NCBI GenBank assembly: GCA_021793115.1
Contig: JAJYTJ010000001.1
Coordinates: forward strand, 1-64,000
Reading direction: 5' to 3'
Source of the DNA: Actinomycetes bacterium
GTDB lineage: Bacteria; Actinomycetota; Actinomycetes; Actinomycetales; Cellulomonadaceae
Length of the DNA stretch: 64,000 nucleotides
The notes beneath the pieces were generated by a model. It did no database searches. It saw nothing but the letters and a program-made list of their open reading frames with translations, and was not told the origin of the DNA. Every line of letters starts with the position of its first letter. The stretch's first letter is position 1. The translations under genes were made by a program, and so were the position numbers. Shown in pieces: positions 59,121-64,000 of the stretch.

Positions 59121-59408
59121 ATGCGGGACGGTCATTGGACAGCGAGTGCCGCGTGCGGAACGGGGAGGTTGGCGCCCGACGCGCTGTTCGTCGAGGGCTC
59201 GGCGCAACGTGAGGCGCGCTCGGTGTGCGGGACGTGCCTCGTGCGCCTGGAGTGCCTCGCGGACGCGCTCGACTCCCGCACGGACTTCGGCGTGTGGGGC
59301 GGCATGACCGAGCGCGAGCGCCGTGCGCTGCTGCGCCGGCGCCCGGACGTCCGCTCGTGGCACGCCGAGCTCGTCGCTGGCGCGGACGCCTCGCTGGGCG
59401 TCTGCTGA
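59121..59408 (+). CDS. WhiB-family iron-sulfur transcription factor
   Basis: A 95-residue protein with the four WhiB cysteines: one in SAACGTG, then SVCGTCLVRLEC (CxxC-x5-C), followed by the signature GVWGGMTERERRAL and a basic C-terminal stretch. These proteins bind a 4Fe-4S cluster and partner with the main sigma factor. The ATG at 59121 fits the family; the open frame continues upstream to 59013 but with unlike sequence. Its place next to ponA is common in this group of actinobacteria. Which Wbl type it is cannot be told here. Confidence 0.88.
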   Translation: MRDGHWTASAACGTGRLAPDALFVEGSAQREARSVCGTCLVRLECLADALDSRTDFGVWGGMTERERRALLRRRPDVRSWHAELVAGADASLGVC

Positions 59409-59431
59409 GGCATCCCCCTAGGGTGTGGCCC

Positions 59432-59590
59432 ATGGCCACACGCTGGGAGTACGCGACGATCCCGCTCCTGATCCACGCCACCAAGGCGATCCTCGACCAG
59501 TGGGGCGAGGACGGGTGGGAGCTCGTCACCGTGATCCCCGGCCCGGACGGTGGCCTCGTGGCCTACCTCAAGCGGGCCAAGGAGGCGTGA
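59432..59590 (+). CDS. DUF4177-type small protein
   Basis: A 52-residue protein, MATRWEYATIPLLIHATKAI, then LDQWGEDGWELVTVIPGPDG and a short basic end. The central WGEDGWELV motif is the mark of DUF4177 proteins, whose function is unknown. The ATG at 59432 and the overlap of its stop with the next start (TGATG) indicate coupled translation with the RidA gene, an arrangement I recall from related actinobacteria. Confidence 0.82.
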   Translation: MATRWEYATIPLLIHATKAILDQWGEDGWELVTVIPGPDGGLVAYLKRAKEA

Positions 59591-60075
59591 TGTCGGTCGC
59601 CGACCGCCTGGCCGGGCTCGGCCTGTCGCTCCCCACGGTGGCGGCGCCCGTCGGCGCCTACGTCCCCGCCGTCCGCTCGGGTGCGCTGGTCCACACGTCG
59701 GGTCAGCTGCCGTTCGTCGCCGGCGCGTTGCCGGCCACGGGCCTCGTCGGCGCCGGCGTGACGCTGGAGGTGGCCCACGGCCTGGCCGCCACCGCCGCCC
59801 TCAACGCGGTGGCCGCGGTCGCCGCGCTGCTCGCGCAGGAGTCCGGTGAGGAGCCCGCCGTGGCACTCGAGCGCGTGGCCCGCGTGGTCAAGGTGGTCGG
59901 GTTCGTCGCGAGCGACCCGTCGTTCACCGGCCAGCCGGCCGTGGTCAACGGCGCCAGCGAGCTGCTCGGCGAGCTCTTCGGCGAGGCGGGGCTGCACGCC
60001 CGGTCGGCCGTGGGCGTCGCGGCGCTGCCGCTCGGCTCGCCGGTCGAGGTGGAGATCGTCGTCGAGACCCGCTGA
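59590..60075 (+). CDS. RidA-family protein
   Basis: A 161-residue trimeric-type RidA/YjgF protein: AAPVGAYVPAVRSGALVHTS with GQLPF, then a helix with AALNAVAAVAALLAQ, VVKVVGFVASDPSFTGQPAV, and the end ARSAVGVAALPLGSPVEVEI with the Arg-containing segment expected for the pocket. Members hydrolyse reactive enamines and imines. It is longer than the classic 130 residues, as in the actinobacterial subgroup. The ATG at 59590 overlaps the DUF4177 stop. Confidence 0.88.
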   Translation: MSVADRLAGLGLSLPTVAAPVGAYVPAVRSGALVHTSGQLPFVAGALPATGLVGAGVTLEVAHGLAATAALNAVAAVAALLAQESGEEPAVALERVARVVKVVGFVASDPSFTGQPAVVNGASELLGELFGEAGLHARSAVGVAALPLGSPVEVEIVVETR

Positions 60076-60171
60076 CGCCGGCGTCGTCGGGCACCCGGGG
60101 CGTTCGGCGGCGGCCGGTGCACGGTCGTCGGACGCCGGGTCGGTGCCCGGTCGCCGGGCGCCCGGTCGGTG

Positions 60172-60846
60172 TCAGTGCGCGCGCCGCTCGAGCCGCTCGA
60201 CGTCGAGCAGCGTCACCGCGCGGCCCTCGCGCCGGATCCACCCGCGCGTCGCGAAGTCGGCCAGCGCCTTGTTGACCGTCTCGCGGGAGGCGCCGACGAG
60301 CTGCGCCAGCTCCTCCTGGGTCAGGCCGTGCGACACGCGCAGCCCGTCCGCCACCGGCTGGCCGAAGCGCTCCGAGAGGTCGAGCAGGGCCTTGGCCACG
60401 CGGCCGGGCACGTCGGTGAACACGAGGTCGGCGAGCGCCTCGTTGGTGCGTCGCAGCCGCCGGGCCAGCGTCCGCAGCAGGTGCTCGGCCACCGAGGGCG
60501 TCGTGGCCAGCCAGCGCGTGAGCTCGTCGTGCCCCATCTGGAGCACCAGGGCGTCGGTGATCGCGGTCGCCGTGGCGGTGCGCATGCCGGGGTCGAAGAG
60601 CGACAGCTCACCGATGAGCTCGCCCGGGCCGAGGATGGCCAGCAGGTTCTCGCGGCCGTCGCTGGACCGGCGGCCCAGCTTCACCGTGCCGGTCTCGATG
60701 ACGTAGAGCGTGTCGCCCGTCTCGCCCTCGTGGAACAGCACGTCGCCACGTGGCACCTGGACCCGGACGAGGGAGTCCAGCACCGACCGCGCCTCCTGCG
60801 GGTCAAGCCCCGAGAACAACGGGGAGTCGACCACCGGCTCGACCAT
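60172..60846 (-). CDS. Crp/Fnr-family transcription factor (GlxR-like)
   Basis: A 224-residue protein. Residues 15-120 form a cyclic-nucleotide-binding barrel (VPRGDVLFHEGETGDTLYVI, GELIGELSLFDPGMRTATAT with the Arg of the phosphate cassette). A long helix and a winged helix follow (LTQEELAQLVGASRETVNKA, LADFATRGWIRREGRAVTLL). The cassette supports cAMP binding. GGAGGAGG lies 6 bases before the ATG at 60846. In this group of bacteria the corresponding regulator is global. Confidence 0.92.
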   Translation of the reverse strand: MVEPVVDSPLFSGLDPQEARSVLDSLVRVQVPRGDVLFHEGETGDTLYVIETGTVKLGRRSSDGRENLLAILGPGELIGELSLFDPGMRTATATAITDALVLQMGHDELTRWLATTPSVAEHLLRTLARRLRRTNEALADLVFTDVPGRVAKALLDLSERFGQPVADGLRVSHGLTQEELAQLVGASRETVNKALADFATRGWIRREGRAVTLLDVERLERRAH

Positions 60847-60902
60847 GAGACCTCCTCCCGCGGGCTGTCGGCACCCCAGTCTGCCGCACCGCGGGCCGCG
60901 GG

Positions 60903-61316
60903 TCAGAGGCTTTCGTCGTGTTCCGCGCCGGAACCCAGCGACAGGTCCGGGTCGGCCGCCAGCCGGTCGATGAGCAGGTCCGTGGCGCGCACGAACGCGT
61001 CCTCGACGCCCGCCTGGTAGTGGGCCAGGCGCTGGTCGAGCGCGCGCAGCGACTCCAGCCGGGAGACGTCGCCCGCGTCGCGCGTGCCGAGCACGCACGC
61101 CAGCTCGTCGGGCCGCGGCACCTCGAGCCCCACCTCGAGCGGAAGGGTGAACGCGAGCTCCTCGCCGAGCGCCTGCGGGCCGACCGTCCGGGCGACGAGC
61201 AGGTCGAGCCGGGCCCGCACCAGTCGGCGCCACCACGCGACCCGCGCCCTCTCGGCCCGGAGCGCTCGGTGGTCCAGGCGAAGGCTGCGGATCTCGTGCT
61301 CGGTGGGCGTCGTCAT
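60903..61316 (-). CDS. RsiG-like helical protein
   Basis: A 137-residue, mostly helical protein. The segment LRAERARVAWWRRLVRARLD resembles the first helix of RsiG-type proteins, which bind sigma factor WhiG with cyclic di-GMP in Streptomyces. The c-di-GMP motif E-x3-S-x2-R-x3-Q-x3-D is degenerate here (R, A, R, R, D at those positions), so nucleotide binding is doubtful. The second helix (LESLRALDQRLAHYQAGVED) is less conserved. It is codirectional with crp, 56 bases upstream of it. The assignment is tentative. Confidence 0.6.
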   Translation of the reverse strand: MTTPTEHEIRSLRLDHRALRAERARVAWWRRLVRARLDLLVARTVGPQALGEELAFTLPLEVGLEVPRPDELACVLGTRDAGDVSRLESLRALDQRLAHYQAGVEDAFVRATDLLIDRLAADPDLSLGSGAEHDESL

Positions 61317-61444
61317 GAACCCCCCCGGGTCCCGGCCCGCCGGTCGCGGGCACTCCGCGGGGATCGACCGGCCGCACCGCCACCTTGAGCCGGCGTCCCG
61401 ACGTTCACTCGTCGGGAGCAGGGGGCGGACCGTACGCTGCCCGC

Positions 61445-62275
61445 GTGCCAGGACGACCGAGCGACGCCGCCGCGACCGGCGACACGCCGCCAGCCACCAC
61501 GGGTAGGACCCGCACCGCCCCCGCCGGCAGGACCGCCACCGCCGGCAGGACCCGTTCCGACTCCACGGTCGAGGCTGGGCGCGCCCCCGTCCTCGAGACG
61601 CCGCTTGCGCTCACGCGCCGGGCCCGCCGGATCGACCGGCTGCTCGCGGAGCGCTACCCCGACGCCCGGATCGAGCTGGACTTCGCCGACCCGTTCCAGC
61701 TGCTCGTCGCGACCGTGCTGTCGGCCCAGACGACGGACGTCCGGGTGAACCTCACCACGCCCGGGCTGTTCGCCCGCTTCCCCGACGCGGCGGCGATGGC
61801 GGTGGCGCCACCCGACGAGCTCGAGGCGATCCTGCAGCCGCTGGGCTTCTTCCGCGCCAAGGCCCGCGCGGTCCAGGGGCTGTCGGCGCAGCTGGTCGCG
61901 CGGTTCGGCGGCGACGTGCCGCGCCGCATGCAGGACCTGGTCACGCTGCCGGGCGTGGGCCGCAAGACCGCCAACGTGGTGCTGGGCAACGGCTTCGGCA
62001 TCCCCGGGCTGCCGGTCGACACGCACGTGCTGCGGCTGTCGCGGCGCCTGGGCTACACGACGAGCGACGACCCGGTGCAGGTGGAGAAGGACGTGACGGC
62101 CTTGCTGCCGAAGGCGGACTGGGTGATGGCCAGCCACCACCTGATCTTCCACGGCCGTCGCACGTGCTTCGCCCGCCGGCCCGCCTGCGGGGCGTGCCCC
62201 GTGGCCGCGCTGTGCCCGTCCGCGGGTATCGGCGAGACCGACCCCGTGAAGGCAGCCGCGCTCGTCAAGCCGTGA
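61445..62275 (+). CDS. nth: Endonuclease III (DNA glycosylase/AP lyase)
   Basis: A 276-residue protein. After a variable Thr/Arg-rich first 45 residues the core has LLVATVLSAQTTDVRVN, FFRAKARAVQGLSAQL, the helix-hairpin-helix LPGVGRKTANVVL with its catalytic Lys, and DTHVLRLSRRLG with the catalytic Asp. The Fe-S cluster cysteines are in CFARRPACGACPVAALC. It removes oxidised pyrimidines. GTG 61445 is the preferred start; ATG 61385 is possible. It converges on the hydrolase gene with an 11-base overlap. Confidence 0.92.
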   Translation: MPGRPSDAAATGDTPPATTGRTRTAPAGRTATAGRTRSDSTVEAGRAPVLETPLALTRRARRIDRLLAERYPDARIELDFADPFQLLVATVLSAQTTDVRVNLTTPGLFARFPDAAAMAVAPPDELEAILQPLGFFRAKARAVQGLSAQLVARFGGDVPRRMQDLVTLPGVGRKTANVVLGNGFGIPGLPVDTHVLRLSRRLGYTTSDDPVQVEKDVTALLPKADWVMASHHLIFHGRRTCFARRPACGACPVAALCPSAGIGETDPVKAAALVKP

Positions 62276-63182
62276 GCTGCGCGAGCCAGTCCAGCAGCAG
62301 CCCGTTGACCACGTCCGGGGCCTCCTCGGCCGGGTAGTGGCCGACGCCTGCCAGCAGCTCCCAGCGGTAGGGCCGGGCCAGCCGGCGCGACCGGTGGTGC
62401 AGGGCCGCCGCGGTGGGGGAGCGCACGCCGTCGCGGTCGCCGTGGACCTGCAGCGTCGGCACGGGCCGGGCATCGTCGTAGGCCGCCAGGTAGCGCCGGC
62501 CGTCGGGCCGGGGGCGCGAGCGCACCAGCCAGCGCACCTGCTCCAGCTGCGAGTGCGCGGCGAACGGCACCCGCAGGGCGCGGGCGTAGCGCTCCGAGGT
62601 CTCGCGGTCGGGCCAGCCGCGCGCGCCGGCGCCGACGGCCAGCAGACGGCGCACGACGAGGCCGTCGGTCAGCCGGCGCTCGGGCACCGAGGGGACGAGC
62701 GCCAGGGCGATGCGGCGGGCGGCGGTGGGGTGCAGCGGCGCGAGCGCCGAGTCGAGGGGGTGCGCGGCGGCGAGGGCGGCGACGCCCCGGACCACGTCGT
62801 CGTGCATCGCGGCGGTGGCCCACGCGACCTGCGCGCCGGTGCCCGAGCCGACGAGCACGCAGCGGTCGGCGCCGAGCGAGCGGATGACGCGTGCCACGTC
62901 GGTCGCCAGGGTCGGCGTGTCGTACCCGTGGGGCGGCTTGTCGGAGCCGCCCGTGCCGCGCAGGTCCATCGCCGCGACGCGGTAGCCGGCCTCGGCGAGC
63001 GCGGTCAGCTGGTGGCGCCACGCCCACCAGTACTGCAGCACGTCGTGCAGGAGCACGACGAGGGGCGCGTCGCGGTCTTCGGGCCCGGAGACCGCGACGT
63101 GGAAGCGCGCGCCGTTGGCCGCGACGAAGCGGTGCTGCCAGGGGCCTTCGACGGCGAGCTCGGCGGAGTCGACGGCGGTCAT
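62265..63182 (-). CDS. Alpha/beta-hydrolase-fold protein lacking the usual nucleophile
   Basis: A 305-residue protein most like epoxide hydrolases and dehalogenases: LLHDVLQYWWAWRHQLTALA, YRVAAMDLRGTGGSDKPPHG, and the C-terminal GDRDGVRSP and GVGHYPAEEAP with the His. The nucleophile elbow reads VLVGSGTGAQ, so the central position of G-x-Nuc-x-G is Gly where Ser or Asp is required, and the oxyanion HG is HD. The fold is clear but catalysis is doubtful. The ATG at 63182 is the only start that gives a normal N-terminus; the frame upstream is unlike this family. Confidence 0.85.
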   Translation of the reverse strand: MTAVDSAELAVEGPWQHRFVAANGARFHVAVSGPEDRDAPLVVLLHDVLQYWWAWRHQLTALAEAGYRVAAMDLRGTGGSDKPPHGYDTPTLATDVARVIRSLGADRCVLVGSGTGAQVAWATAAMHDDVVRGVAALAAAHPLDSALAPLHPTAARRIALALVPSVPERRLTDGLVVRRLLAVGAGARGWPDRETSERYARALRVPFAAHSQLEQVRWLVRSRPRPDGRRYLAAYDDARPVPTLQVHGDRDGVRSPTAAALHHRSRRLARPYRWELLAGVGHYPAEEAPDVVNGLLLDWLAQLTA

Positions 63183-63227
63183 CGGTGCCGAACCTACCCC
63201 GCCCGCCGCCCGCGCTCCCCTTTTTCG

Positions 63228-63304
63228 CGAGCGCATCGTTCGTCGCCGAGACCGTGTGCTCCAGCGCCTGGAAGGGGCGATCTCGATGACGAACGATGCG
63301 CTCG
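63228..63304. repeat. Long inverted repeat in a divergent promoter region
   Basis: CGAGCGCATCGTTCGTC (63228-63244) is an exact 17-base complement of 63288-63304. Pairing continues inward, with two imperfect positions, through CGAGA (63247-63251) and TCTCG (63281-63285). It lies between the hydrolase gene (minus) and the GH13 gene (plus). No T-tract follows on either strand, so it is not a typical terminator. Confidence 0.75.
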
Positions 63305-63322
63305 GCGGATAGCGTCGCCGGC

Positions 63323-64000
63323 ATGGGGTGGGTGGAGCACGCGGTGTGGTGGCAGGTGTACCCGCTCGGGTTCGTCGGGGCGCCCATCCGCGAGCCCGAC
63401 GTGGCGCCGCCGGCGACGCCCCGGCTGGACCGGCTGGTCGGGTGGCTCGACCACGCGGTGGGGCTCGGCGCGAACGGGCTGCTGCTGGGGCCCGTCTTCG
63501 CGTCGACCTCGCACGGCTACGACACCCTCGACCACCTGCGCATCGACCCACGGCTCGGGGACGACGAGGCGTTCGACCGGCTGGTGGCGGCGTGCCGCGC
63601 GCGCGGGCTGCGGCTGGTGCTCGACGGTGTGTTCAACCACCTCGGCGCGGACCACCCCCTGGTGCGGCGGGCGCTCGCCGAGGGGCCGCAGGGTCCGTAC
63701 GCCCCCTGGTTCCGCATCGACTGGACCGCGCCCGGCGGCCCGCGGCCGGCCGTGTTCGAAGGGCACGAGGGGCTCGTCGAGCTCGACCACGACGAGCCGG
63801 CGGTGGCGCGGTTCGTCGCCGACGTCATGACGCACTGGCTGGACCGCGGCGCCGACGGCTGGCGGCTCGACGCCGCCTACCGCGTGCCGGCCGCCTTCTG
63901 GGCGGGCGTGCTGCCGGCCGTCCGCGCGCGGCACCCCGACGCGTGGTTCGTCGGCGAGGTGCTGCACGGCGACTACGCCGCGTACGCGCACGACTCGACG
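63323..64000 (+). CDS. Alpha-amylase-family (GH13) glycosidase, N-terminal part (runs off window)
   Basis: An ATG at 63323 opens a frame of 226 codons with no stop before the window ends. The product starts MGWVEHAVWWQVYPLGFVG and shows the GH13 conserved regions: region I DGVFNHLG, region II DGWRLDAAY with the nucleophile Asp, and region III FVGEVL with the acid Glu. It would act on alpha-glucosidic bonds. The third region is close to the visible end; region IV lies beyond the window. The start follows an inverted repeat; a clear ribosome binding site is lacking. Confidence 0.88.
   Translation, partial: MGWVEHAVWWQVYPLGFVGAPIREPDVAPPATPRLDRLVGWLDHAVGLGANGLLLGPVFASTSHGYDTLDHLRIDPRLGDDEAFDRLVAACRARGLRLVLDGVFNHLGADHPLVRRALAEGPQGPYAPWFRIDWTAPGGPRPAVFEGHEGLVELDHDEPAVARFVADVMTHWLDRGADGWRLDAAYRVPAAFWAGVLPAVRARHPDAWFVGEVLHGDYAAYAHDST

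Overview
The window is very GC-rich actinobacterial DNA, most like Cellulomonas or a close relative in the Micrococcales. That placement is inferred from gene content and order (a WhiB regulator divergent from a PASTA-bearing class A penicillin-binding protein, then a RidA protein, a Crp-type regulator and endonuclease III), not from a database search. Chromosomal genes occupy the two ends (1-1183 and 55146-64000). Between them lies an integrated conjugative element of about 54 kb, the main feature of the window.

The element is bounded by a perfect 47-bp direct repeat (1184-1230 and 55143-55189). The right copy is the 3' half of an intact tRNA-Pro(CGG) gene (55146-55219, minus strand); the left copy is the displaced 3' half. 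A tyrosine recombinase (53814-54995) and a small helix-turn-helix protein (53603-53833) sit just inside the right end. Three copies of GGGGTGATT near the two ends look like arm-type integrase sites, and a 17-bp perfect hairpin supplies the tRNA with a new terminator.

Element layout from left to right: (1) a defence-like block: OLD-family nuclease (1451-3472), Eco57I-like adenine methyltransferase (3883-6567), an unknown overlapping gene (6567-7100) and an unknown gene (7252-8040); (2) a 935-residue surface protein with an LAQTG sorting signal (8214-11021); (3) an AAA ATPase plus subtilase pair that matches the IetAS defence layout (11228-14750); (4) a small membrane protein and a 1182-residue MobF relaxase-helicase (14740-18844, minus); (5) a 16-kb cargo region (19206-35185); (6) DprA, ParB-like, AraC-like, ArdC-like and DUF2637 proteins (35609-41460); (7) the transfer apparatus: VirB8-like, M23 peptidase, two VirB2-like small membrane proteins, VirB6-like, SCO6880-type, VirB4-like and VirD4-like proteins, SSB and DUF4913 (43643-53603).

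The cargo has two parts. One is a TetR-controlled SDR plus 14-TM efflux pump, with a LuxR regulator and a polytopic membrane protein. The other is an IclR-controlled catabolic set: HpcH/HpaI aldolase, two-subunit transketolase, D-2-hydroxyacid dehydrogenase, glycerate 2-kinase, metallo-beta-lactamase-fold hydrolase, PPC/DUF296 protein, MFS importer, type-B carboxylesterase and a second SDR. Its central enzymes fit the route hydroxypyruvate to D-glycerate to 2-phosphoglycerate, fed by retro-aldol cleavage of an unknown ester or lactone substrate. The route and the substrate are inferences.

Several backbone genes of the element share a leader motif (GCACCT followed by GCC or TCC) that can pair with sequence at or next to the ribosome binding site. 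This suggests common translational control of the element. The cargo genes checked do not carry it.
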